Of a stretch of DNA of 6,432 bases, positions 1 to 4,942 are shown one piece after another (position 1 is the first letter of the stretch; every line of letters begins with the position of its first letter). The position numbers and the translations under genes are program-made. Source of the stretch: an uncultured Oscillospiraceae bacterium (GTDB lineage: Bacteria > Bacillota > Clostridia > Oscillospirales > Acutalibacteraceae); the NCBI GenBank assembly GCA_958451705.1, contig CAUDRD010000097.1, forward strand, positions 1 to 6,432, given 5' to 3'. Below the pieces are notes generated by a model. It made no database searches and was not told the DNA's origin. It saw only the letters and a program-made list of their open reading frames with translations.

Positions 1-1
1 C

Positions 2-121
2 GTTGAAGAGCTTCAGGAGAAGGCTCAGTTTATCAGAATCACAAACGCCGGTCTTGTTGAAAGCCATCCTCACGACGTATTTATTACAAAGGAAGCTCCC
101 AACTATTCAGGCAACAACTGA
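2..121 (+). CDS. C-terminal end of an unidentified protein (5' end off window)
   Basis: An open frame enters from the left edge at base 2 and stops at TGA 119-121, giving 39 residues that begin VEELQEKAQF and end PNYSGNN. The mix of charged and hydrophobic residues, with EELQEKAQF likely helical and a polar tail, looks like a normal soluble protein C-terminus. A rho-independent terminator follows 50 bases later, which fits the end of a real transcription unit. I do not recognise the family from this fragment and assign no function. An overlapping frame starting at base 3 runs through the terminator and is a shadow. Confidence 0.75.
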   Translation, partial: VEELQEKAQFIRITNAGLVESHPHDVFITKEAPNYSGNN

Positions 122-172
122 TAATCACTGTTTCATCGTATACAATATATATACTATAATATATATCACATT

Positions 173-203
173 TAAACCCTCCTTCACCGGAGGGTTTATT
201 TTT
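173..203 (+). terminator. Rho-independent terminator of the upstream gene
   Basis: A perfect 10-bp stem is formed by TAAACCCTCC (173-182) and GGAGGGTTTA (189-198), with the 6-base loop TTCACC, followed by TTTTT (199-203). It lies about 50 bases after the stop of the partial gene and closes that unit. Confidence 0.9.
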
Positions 204-541
204 ATCAATAACGGAAATAATATTAACGGAATTTGGCAGTAAATTTTTCTACTGAGGACTTATTTTTTCTTAAAATCACGTCATATTTTCAGTTACCTAT
301 TAAAAGTACAGCCTTATTACTAAAAATTAATATTTTGTTTTAGTGAAAAAAACGGAAAAATTAACCCTTTGTAATTGGTTTGTAACCATTTGTAACTTTT
401 TTAGCTTTTGTACAAAAATTACTTCCATTTTATGACAAGTCAAACGCAATTTTTTAATATTATCCCCTTTAAAATGGTTTTTTGTGAATTTTGCGATTTT
501 GATATTTGTGCAATATAGACAAAAAGCTTTAACCTTGCGAT
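204..541. other. AT-rich non-coding upstream region
   Basis: About 340 bases of very AT-rich DNA separate the first terminator from the promoter of the 3D-protein gene. A 73-codon minus-strand frame crosses it (327-548), but that frame starts with TTG inside the promoter and has no ribosome site. I see three TGTAA motifs (370-396), a weak 7-bp inverted repeat ACTAAAA/TTTTAGT (319-325/338-344), and paired repeats near the promoter (482-555). Otherwise nothing is recognisable. The length suggests a regulatory region. Confidence 0.6.
370..396 (+). promoter_or_regulatory. WalR (YycF)-like box plus a third half-site
   Basis: TGTAAT (370-375), five bases, then TGTAAC (381-386) exactly fits the published WalR consensus TGTWAH-N5-TGTWAH. 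A third TGTAAC follows at 391-396 after four bases. The three half-sites are 11 and 10 bases apart, on nearly the same face of the helix. In Bacillus subtilis WalR controls wall hydrolase genes, including the 3D-domain gene yocH, and the next gene here encodes a 3D-domain protein. Against this, the box lies about 155 bases upstream of the clear promoter, and the region is AT-rich, so a chance match is possible. Confidence 0.4.
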
Positions 542-555
542 TTGACAATTCACAA
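482..555 (+). promoter_or_regulatory. Paired repeats overlapping the promoter (possible operator)
   Basis: TTGTGAATT (482-490) is the exact reverse complement of AATTCACAA (547-555). TTGCGATTT occurs directly repeated at 491-499 and 535-543. The right-hand copies overlap and flank the -35 hexamer (542-547). Two neighbouring 9-base matches about 44-65 bases apart are compatible with a two-site operator, although AT-rich sequence raises the chance level. Confidence 0.3.
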
Positions 556-570
556 TGAAGCTAATATAAT
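542..570 (+). promoter_or_regulatory. Sigma-A promoter of the DUF348-G5-3D gene
   Basis: TTGACA (542-547) and TATAAT (565-570) are both perfect consensus hexamers, separated by exactly 17 bases. Transcription should begin near 576-578, giving an 80-base leader. It is the only strong promoter in the gap between the first terminator and the gene. Confidence 0.88.
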
Positions 571-575
571 GGCAA

Positions 576-627
576 ACGTCACAGGCGAGAATAACGGCAG
601 ACGTGTTTCTCCAGATTAAATCAGGAG
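576..627 (+). promoter_or_regulatory. Leader with two possible hairpins
   Basis: The predicted 5' leader can form ACGTC/GACGT (576-580/600-604). It can also form CTCC-A-GAT/ATC-A-GGAG (609-616/620-627), which has an A-A mismatch and a TAA loop. I compared it mentally with the ydaO (c-di-AMP) and GEMM (c-di-GMP) riboswitches, which often precede wall hydrolase genes, and saw no match; the leader is also short. There is no U-tract, so it is not an obvious attenuator. Confidence 0.25.
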
Positions 628-642
628 TGACCGCTGCTTAGT

Positions 643-649
643 AAAGGAG
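643..649 (+). promoter_or_regulatory. Ribosome binding site fixing the start at ATG 657
   Basis: AAAGGAG (643-649) lies 7 bases before ATG 657. An in-frame TTG at 654 would leave only 4 bases, so ATG 657 is the better start. Confidence 0.85.
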
Positions 650-656
650 CAATTTG

Positions 657-1901
657 ATGGTTGACAGTACAAAGAAGATTGAGGCGTTTACCAAGCGCCT
701 TCGCACAAGACTTATAGCAGTAATCTTACTTGCGGTTATGTGCGCCGGCACGGTTTTCGCAGCGACTTCGGTGTCATATACAGTTACCGTTATTGATGAC
801 GGCGTTGAGTCTTCAATTGTTACTACAAGAAGTACTCCCGAAGAAGTATTGGCACAGGCAGAAATAACACTTGCAGCTACCGATAAAGCTGACTTAAGCG
901 AATTTGCAAGCGGCAAAGATTCAGTAATTACAATCTACCGTACACACACTGTAACAGTTACCGACGGTGAAGGAAACGTAACCAAGGTTACTACAGCAGG
1001 TACAGTTGCCGATGCAGTTGCAAAAGCTGGAGTTGTTCTCGGCGAAAATCAGTCACTCAACTATTCGGCTACGGCTCTCCTTAAAGAGGGTATGGCAATA
1101 GGAGTACTGAGAAAGGCAAATATCACTATTACGGCAGACGGCGAAGAGTATACAAGGGTTCTTACAGTTGCAACTGTTGCAGACGCTCTTGAGGCTATGG
1201 GTATTGTCCTTGGCCCAGACGACGAAACTGAACCTGCCTATGATGCTCACATTTTAGGCGATACTAAAATCGCCGTTTACAGAGTAACTTACTCCGAACG
1301 CACCACAAACGAGGCTGTTCCCTATGAAACCGAAACACAGAAATCCTCTACTATGTTTACAAATGAATCTGTAACAGTACGGGAAGGCGTTAACGGTGAA
1401 AGAACAGTCACCTACCGTGATAAGTACGTTGACGGTAAACTTGCAGAAAGCACAGAGTTATCTTCAACTACTATTTCCGAACCTGTAAGCAAGATCGTAA
1501 AGGTAGGTACAAAAAAATATTACAGTTCCATTAAACTTACAGCCGGCAAGCCTATTTCAGGTTTTGCTACGCCCGATTGGATTAAGTTTGACTCAAACGG
1601 TCTTCCCACTAACTATAAATCCGTTATCGAAGGCAAGGCTGCAGCTTACACAGGCGGTGTAAGCACTGCTACCGGCAAAAAACCGCAGCCCGGTTATATT
1701 GCCGTTAACCCCAAGCAGATCCCCTATGGCACCGAGATGTACATTGTTTCTCTTGACGGTAAATACATCTACGGTTACTGCATAGCTGCCGATACAGGCG
1801 GATTTGTGCAGAGAAAAACATTTACCTGTGACTTATATATGAATACACTTGAAGAGTGCTATCAGTGGGGTGCAAGACAGGTCAGAATCTACATTTTCTG
1901 A
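657..1901 (+). CDS. Secreted DUF348-G5-3D cell-wall protein (YabE-like)
   Basis: The 414-residue protein starts at ATG 657 behind a good ribosome site. A positively charged N-terminus (KRLRTR) and a hydrophobic stretch at about 20-36, ending VFA-AT, form a signal peptide or membrane anchor. Three DUF348 repeats follow (about 40-94, 96-152 and 154-208), each with the valine/threonine-rich YTVTV or ITITADG opening and a T-V-A-D-A helix. A G5 domain lies at about 211-286 (TNEAVPYETE, GVNGERTVTY). A C-terminal 3D domain spans 326-414, with AVNPKQIPYGT, AADTGG (Asp379) and DLYM (Asp392). This order matches Bacillus YabE. The 3D fold is a beta barrel related to lytic transglycosylases of the MltA type, and G5 and DUF348 probably serve as wall-binding spacers. 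The first of the three name-giving aspartates is Asn351 here. Role inferred: peptidoglycan cleavage or remodelling outside the membrane. The gene has its own promoter and terminator. Confidence 0.92.
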   Translation: MVDSTKKIEAFTKRLRTRLIAVILLAVMCAGTVFAATSVSYTVTVIDDGVESSIVTTRSTPEEVLAQAEITLAATDKADLSEFASGKDSVITIYRTHTVTVTDGEGNVTKVTTAGTVADAVAKAGVVLGENQSLNYSATALLKEGMAIGVLRKANITITADGEEYTRVLTVATVADALEAMGIVLGPDDETEPAYDAHILGDTKIAVYRVTYSERTTNEAVPYETETQKSSTMFTNESVTVREGVNGERTVTYRDKYVDGKLAESTELSSTTISEPVSKIVKVGTKKYYSSIKLTAGKPISGFATPDWIKFDSNGLPTNYKSVIEGKAAAYTGGVSTATGKKPQPGYIAVNPKQIPYGTEMYIVSLDGKYIYGYCIAADTGGFVQRKTFTCDLYMNTLEECYQWGARQVRIYIF

Positions 1902-1906
1902 TGATG

Positions 1907-1937
1907 AAAAACGATCCGCTTTTGCGGGTCGTTTTTT
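1907..1937 (+). terminator. Rho-independent terminator after the 3D-protein gene
   Basis: The stem AACGATCCGC (1910-1919) pairs with GCGGGTCGTT (1924-1933) through one T-G wobble and a TTTT loop. It can extend by three further A-T pairs and runs into a T-tract to 1937. It starts six bases after the stop codon. Confidence 0.92.
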
Positions 1938-1960
1938 ATTTAATTAACAGTTTCTTACTA

Positions 1961-1989
1961 TTGTAATTTTTTGTTTTTTTTTATATAAT
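1961..1989 (+). promoter_or_regulatory. Sigma-A promoter of the LCP gene
   Basis: TTGTAA (1961-1966, 4 of 6 consensus) and TATAAT (1984-1989, perfect) are 17 bases apart, with a T-rich spacer. The predicted start near 1996 gives a leader of about 33 bases. The site lies just after the preceding terminator, so the LCP gene is transcribed on its own. Confidence 0.75.
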
Positions 1990-2013
1990 AGATTGCATCG
2001 TTTTTAATTTATT

Positions 2014-2020
2014 AAGGAGG
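2014..2020 (+). promoter_or_regulatory. Ribosome binding site fixing a TTG start at 2029
   Basis: AAGGAGG (2014-2020) is a full consensus site 8 bases before TTG 2029. There is no nearby in-frame ATG, so the gene starts with TTG. Confidence 0.88.
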
Positions 2021-2028
2021 TAACCGGG

Positions 2029-3582
2029 TTGAAAGAAAAAGAGAATCTTGATAGCTTTAATACCGAAGACAACTCCCCTGTGGAATTTTCGGATAAAAAT
2101 GATAAGACTAATTACAAAGAATATTTCCAGCAGCTTACCGAACAGGAAGAAGCCGCTGAAAAAGCCTCCCATAGCAATGATGAGGAAAAGAACGCTGAGG
2201 CTTCGAAAAAAGGGACAAGCGAAAGCATTGATATAAGCAGTAAAAGCGGCAAATCCTTTAAAGCTTTTATCGAAAAGCTTAAGGCAATGCCCAAAAAGAA
2301 AAAGATCATAATTTCCGTAATAGCTATAGTGCTGCTTATTTTGATTATACTTTTTTCCATTATCGCCTCTTACTTTAATCTTATTGACTGGAACAGCGGC
2401 AATGATTATGTTCCTAACGGAGAAGACTACATACAGGACGACGACATGAACTTAGACCCCATGAGCGCTGTTACCGACGCAACAGGCTTACAGGATTATC
2501 TTGAAAAATGGTACAACAACGGCGGAGATCTCATGCAGAGCAAAAATGTTGTCAATGTGCTACTTATGGGTCTTGATGAATCAAAGAGCCACTCGGACTC
2601 CATGATCCTGCTCTCAATTAACAAAGTCTCTAAAGAAATTATTATGACTTCTTTCTTCAGAGATACTTATACATACTCCAGCGTTTATTCGACTGCAAAC
2701 CATTCTCATTATATGAAGCTCACGGAGGTCTACACCTTCGGCGGTCCCAAAGCCGTTATTGAGGCAATAGAGAATGATTACAAAATCAAAATTGACGGTT
2801 ATGTAAGCGTTGACTTTACAACCTTCCCCGACGTTATTGACGCCGTTGGCGGAGTCACCGTTGATGTACAACCCTATGAAGCCGCTTATTTGGCAAGCTC
2901 ATGGAATACACCTGTACCGGTTGGAGAAAACGTAACTCTTAACGGGCATCAGGCTCTTATGTTCTCACGTATTCGTCACTGCGACGCTGATGGAGATGTA
3001 AGCCGTACAAGACGTCAGAGAATGGTTATAACCGCCCTTATTGAAGCTGCCAAAAACATAAAGGTTTCACAGATTGACAACTTGCTCAGCACTTTGCTGC
3101 CCAGTGTTTCAACAAGCTTCGGCAGATTTGATTTCATTAAATACGGAACTCAGGCTATAACCTACAATTGGATGAGCTATCCCATAGAACAGCTTCAGAT
3201 GCCCAACGAAGCGAACAGAACTTCCGCAATAATCAACACCTATTGGTATTGGGTTTCCGATTTCCCCATTTGTGCCAGGGATCTTCAGATGGCCATTTAC
3301 GGAAAAACAAATATTGAACTTGAAGAGGGAGAAAAAACCGTTATGGATTTCTTCTACACCGCTCCCAGTTCCAATTCTTCATCAAACAGCGGCAGCGTTA
3401 CACCTGAAGAAACTTCGGAAAATATAGTTCCCACAGAATCTCAAGTACCGGAGTCCACCGAGGCACCTGTATCATCAGAGCCGGAAACCAATTCGACTGA
3501 AACTCAGCAGGCCACAGAGCCGACCTCAGAGGCTCCAACGGCAGCCCCCGGTGAAAACGACGATTCACAGGCTTTGGATTAA
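2029..3582 (+). CDS. LytR-CpsA-Psr (LCP) family protein, probable glycopolymer-peptidoglycan ligase
   Basis: The 517-residue protein has a charged cytoplasmic N-terminus (1-91), which ends in a lysine-rich stop (MPKKKKI). One membrane helix follows (about 92-115), then an outside LCP domain (about 174-345). The LCP signature is clear: NVLLMGLD (Asp183), SDSM (Asp190), FFRDT (Arg211, Asp212), VDFTTFPDVIDAVGGV, LNGHQALMFSRIRH (Arg314, Arg316) and DVSRTRRQR (Arg326-Arg331). LCP enzymes move undecaprenyl-linked polymers, such as teichoic acid or capsule, onto peptidoglycan using these Asp and Arg residues and a bound metal. The residue before SD that is often Arg is His188 here. After the domain comes a 70-residue tail (about 446-517) rich in Ser, Thr, Pro and Glu, with no hydrophobic core. 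It is probably a disordered wall-spanning tail. Which polymer is attached cannot be told from the window. Confidence 0.93.
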   Translation: MKEKENLDSFNTEDNSPVEFSDKNDKTNYKEYFQQLTEQEEAAEKASHSNDEEKNAEASKKGTSESIDISSKSGKSFKAFIEKLKAMPKKKKIIISVIAIVLLILIILFSIIASYFNLIDWNSGNDYVPNGEDYIQDDDMNLDPMSAVTDATGLQDYLEKWYNNGGDLMQSKNVVNVLLMGLDESKSHSDSMILLSINKVSKEIIMTSFFRDTYTYSSVYSTANHSHYMKLTEVYTFGGPKAVIEAIENDYKIKIDGYVSVDFTTFPDVIDAVGGVTVDVQPYEAAYLASSWNTPVPVGENVTLNGHQALMFSRIRHCDADGDVSRTRRQRMVITALIEAAKNIKVSQIDNLLSTLLPSVSTSFGRFDFIKYGTQAITYNWMSYPIEQLQMPNEANRTSAIINTYWYWVSDFPICARDLQMAIYGKTNIELEEGEKTVMDFFYTAPSSNSSSNSGSVTPEETSENIVPTESQVPESTEAPVSSEPETNSTETQQATEPTSEAPTAAPGENDDSQALD

Positions 3583-3599
3583 TTAAACATAACAGTGAC

Positions 3600-3634
3600 A
3601 GACCCATTCCGCAAAAGCAGAATGGGTCTTTTTT
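3600..3634 (+). terminator. Rho-independent terminator after the LCP gene
   Basis: AGACCCATTC (3600-3609) pairs perfectly with GAATGGGTCT (3620-3629). The loop can add GC-AAAA-GC, and a run of six T follows (3629-3634). It begins 17 bases after the TAA stop. Confidence 0.93.
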
Positions 3635-3727
3635 ATTAATTTCTTTAAATTCAAGTAAGAAGTTTAAAGTTTATCCTCTGAAATTTACTTTAACAAACAA
3701 CCAGCCTATTGGCAGGCAATTACATCC

Positions 3728-3897
3728 GTCAGTCAGTGTGCGACGTGGGTGCAGGCTCAGCCTTCTGCCGACGTGTGCGACTGTCGGAATGGAAAGTTTG
3801 CGAGGTTCTTTGGTTTTGAGTGCTTCTTATTTTAGTTTTTTACAAACTTTATCGCAGGCATTTATTGTTGCTTTTTACTGATAGTATGTGTGCGGAA
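3728..3897 (+). repeat. 215-bp-type repeat unit, copy 1 (truncated)
   Basis: Bases 3766-3893, from TGCCGACGTGTGCG to TATGTGTGCG, match copy 2 at 4388 with only a few differences. The lead-in 3731-3765 (CAGTGTGCGACGTGGGTGC and the hairpin) matches 4568-4602. After 3893 the copy leaves the consensus. Where copies 2 and 3 have a GCGGAC/GTCCGC hairpin, this one carries CAGGC-TCA-GCCTG. Confidence 0.85.
3751..3765 (+). repeat. Short GC hairpin with TCA loop (copy 1)
   Basis: GCAGGC (3751-3756), TCA, GCCTTC (3760-3765) form a stem with one C-T mismatch. It sits directly before TGCCGACGTG, the same place as the hairpin at 4588. Confidence 0.55.
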
Positions 3898-3902
3898 TGA
3901 AT

Positions 3903-3915
3903 CAGGCTCAGCCTG
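3903..3915 (+). repeat. Short GC hairpin with TCA loop (copy 2)
   Basis: CAGGC-TCA-GCCTG is a perfect 5-bp stem. It is followed at once by a second stem, GTGCC/GGCAC (3915-3919/3926-3930), which leads into the ACTTTTGTC-type palindrome. Confidence 0.5.
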
Positions 3916-3933
3916 TGCCGTGGCGGGCACCTC

Positions 3934-3955
3934 CTTTTGTCCGTAGCGACAAAAG
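3934..3955. repeat. CTTTTGTC palindrome, shorter copy
   Basis: CTTTTGTC (3934-3941) and GACAAAAG (3948-3955) form a perfect 8-bp stem around the loop CGTAGC. The loop is identical to that of the 12-bp copy at 4081-4110, and both are preceded by CACCT and a GC-rich hairpin. Confidence 0.8.
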
Positions 3956-4057
3956 TACATAATTTTAAAAAGCTTTTAATTTATTCAAAGTTTGATAAAA
4001 AGTTTTATTCTTAGGTTCCTGCTTCTTCATCTTTACTTTGATAAACGAGAAAGTTTT

Positions 4058-4149
4058 GCCGCTCATGCTGCGGCGGAGCACCTACTTTTGTCCGTAGCGA
4101 CAAAAGTAGGCAAAAACGCATTTGCGGTGGATAAATCCACCGCCTTGCC
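4058..4149. repeat. Composite palindromic element (three hairpins)
   Basis: Three stems follow one another. GCCGC/GCGGC pairs 4058-4062 with 4070-4074. CCTACTTTTGTC/GACAAAAGTAGG pairs 4081-4092 with 4099-4110, a perfect 12 bp around CGTAGC. GCGGTGGA/TCCACCGC pairs 4124-4131 with 4136-4143 around TAAA. The third is enclosed by GGCAA/TTGCC (4109-4113/4145-4149). No T-run follows on either strand, so it is not a terminator. The compact, multi-hairpin layout resembles dispersed REP/BIME-type elements. Confidence 0.75.
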
Positions 4150-4199
4150 AAAACAAAAAGCACTAATCAGCGCAAAGTTTTCTTTTCCACTGAACATCC

Positions 4200-4285
4200 G
4201 CCGACGGCAGTTTGAAAGTTTATTTATACCACCATTTACCAGTAAACGCTTTACTATCAACGAATCCTTTTCTTTTGCCGTCGGC
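4200..4285. repeat. Inverted-repeat-bounded block 1
   Basis: An 86-nt block is bounded by the perfect 10-bp inverted repeat GCCGACGGCA (4200-4209) and TGCCGTCGGC (4276-4285). Its interior, including GTAAACGCTTTACT and CCTTTTC just before the right arm, aligns with the next block at an offset of about 111 bases. No protein is evident. Confidence 0.7.
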
Positions 4286-4310
4286 TTGTAAGTGTAGGCG
4301 TTCACCAATT

Positions 4311-4397
4311 CACGTCGGCATTCATGGCGGTTTTATTTTATCACCGTCAAAGTGCAAACGTTTTACTTTTTTCCATATCTTTTCCCTTGCCGACGTG
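4311..4397. repeat. Inverted-repeat-bounded block 2
   Basis: An 87-nt block is bounded by the perfect 10-bp inverted repeat CACGTCGGCA (4311-4320) and TGCCGACGTG (4388-4397). The interior matches block 1 (GCAAACGTTTTACT, TCTTTTCCC). Compared with block 1, three positions in each arm have changed, yet all ten pairs are kept. The right arm is also the first ten bases of the 215-bp-type unit, so the two repeat families join here. Confidence 0.7.
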
Positions 4398-4602
4398 TGC
4401 GACTGTCGGAATGGAAAGTTTGCGAGGTTCTTTGGTTTTGAGTGCTTCTTATTTTAGTTTTTTGCAAACTTCATCGCAGGATTTATTGTTGCTTTTTACT
4501 GATAGTATGTGTGCGAATTGAAAGCGGACGTGTCCGCCGCAGGCACTCATACTTATTGTGCGCCGTATCTCAGTGTGCAACGTGGGTGCAGGCGCAGCCT
4601 GC
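4388..4602 (+). repeat. 215-bp repeat unit, copy 2
   Basis: This full unit is followed directly by copy 3 with a period of 215. Inside are CCGAC/GTCGG (4390-4394/4405-4409), AAGTTTGC/GCAAACTT (4416-4423/4464-4471), the hairpin GCGGAC-GT-GTCCGC (4524-4537) and the terminal hairpin at 4588-4602. Frames crossing it in all phases give cysteine- and phenylalanine-rich peptides with no sign of coding. Confidence 0.88.
4588..4602 (+). repeat. Short GC hairpin with GCA loop (copy 3)
   Basis: GCAGGC (4588-4593), GCA, GCCTGC (4597-4602) form a perfect 6-bp stem. It ends exactly where copy 3 of the 215-bp unit begins. Confidence 0.6.
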
Positions 4603-4820
4603 TGCCGACGTGTGCGACTGTCGGAAGGGAAAGATTGTGGGGTTCTTTGGTTTTGAGTGCTTCTTATTTTCGTTTTTGCAAACTTCATTGCAGGCATTTA
4701 TTGTTGCTTTTTAATAATAGTATGTGTGCGAATTGAAAGCGGATGTGTCCGCCGCAGGCACTTATACTTATTGTGCGCCGTATCTCGGTGTGCCTATTGG
4801 GTGCAGCGTCACGCTGTACC
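4603..4820 (+). repeat. 215-bp repeat unit, copy 3
   Basis: It matches copy 2 from TGCCGACGTG to CCGTATCTCGGTGTGC, with scattered substitutions and a one-base gap. The inner hairpin is GCGGAT-GT-GTCCGC (4739-4752); its one change keeps pairing as T-G. The AAGTTTGC arm has become AAGATTGT without a matching change, so that longer stem is not maintained. The unit ends in the variant hairpin 4800-4820 and no fourth unit follows. Confidence 0.88.
4800..4820 (+). repeat. Short GC hairpin with TCA loop (copy 4, rearranged stem)
   Basis: GGTGCAGCG (4800-4808), TCA, CGCTGTACC (4812-4820) form a 9-bp stem with one G-T wobble. Compared with 4588-4602, the two loop-closing pairs have swapped from G-C and C-G to C-G and G-C, so pairing is kept although the bases changed. 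Confidence 0.6.
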
Positions 4821-4876
4821 TTTGCCCTCCCCTTTCAGCCCTTAATCTGCTCTTTATTTAAAATTTTTCACAGTAT

Positions 4877-4906
4877 AAAAGCCTTCCGACAAACACGGAA
4901 GGCTTT
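4877..4906 (-). terminator. Rho-independent terminator of the symporter gene
   Basis: AAAGCCTTCCG (4878-4888) and CGGAAGGCTTT (4896-4906) form a perfect 11-bp stem with a 7-base loop. Read on the minus strand, it lies 36 bases after the symporter stop and ends in TTTT, which partly overlaps the stem. The T-run is short, so efficiency is uncertain. Confidence 0.75.
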
Positions 4907-4942
4907 CGTTTGTATTGGTTTTTCGGATGTCCGTATAATCTT

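Larger units (their letters stand above)
3635..4876. repeat. Gene-poor repeat and hairpin mosaic
   Basis: About 1.24 kb lies between the terminators of two converging genes. I see no believable gene. All frames of 60-120 codons here run across repeats, lack family resemblance and mostly lack ribosome sites. The content is: a 215-bp-type unit with copies starting at 3766, 4388 and 4603; two palindrome-bearing elements (3903-3955 and 4058-4149); two diverged 86/87-nt blocks (4200-4285 and 4311-4397); and a last hairpin (4800-4820). Stretches 3635-3727, 3957-4050 and 4821-4876 are AT-rich and hold nothing I recognise. No transposase is present, so any mobility would depend on an enzyme elsewhere. 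Confidence 0.8.

Noticed and set aside
132..160. TATAAT at 155-160 as a promoter
   Set aside because: The matching -35 (TTCATC) is poor, and the site fires straight into the terminator at 173-203.
327..548. 73-codon minus-strand frame upstream of the 3D gene
   Set aside because: It starts with TTG inside the consensus promoter, has no ribosome site, and its Lys/Asn/Phe-rich composition is what AT-rich DNA gives.
571..656. Leader as a c-di-AMP (ydaO) or c-di-GMP riboswitch
   Set aside because: Such riboswitches often precede wall hydrolase genes, but the leader is only about 80 bases and I see none of their conserved blocks.
1962..1967. WalR half-site TGTAAT in the LCP promoter
   Set aside because: There is no second half-site at the required spacing; it is a single 6-base match overlapping the -35.
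3992..4308. Open frames on both strands (99 aa plus, 81 aa minus) across the palindrome element
   Set aside because: Both are translations of repeats and hairpins, with no ribosome site and no family resemblance. Their being open on both strands follows from the palindromic sequence.
3704..4800. GCCTATTGG at 3704-3712 and 4792-4800 as target-site duplication around the mosaic
   Set aside because: A 9-base match is expected by chance in a pairwise comparison of about 1.2 kb, and the ends do not coincide with repeat boundaries.
3728..4820. CRISPR array
   Set aside because: Units are over 200 bases, adjacent without unique spacers, and there is no cas gene.
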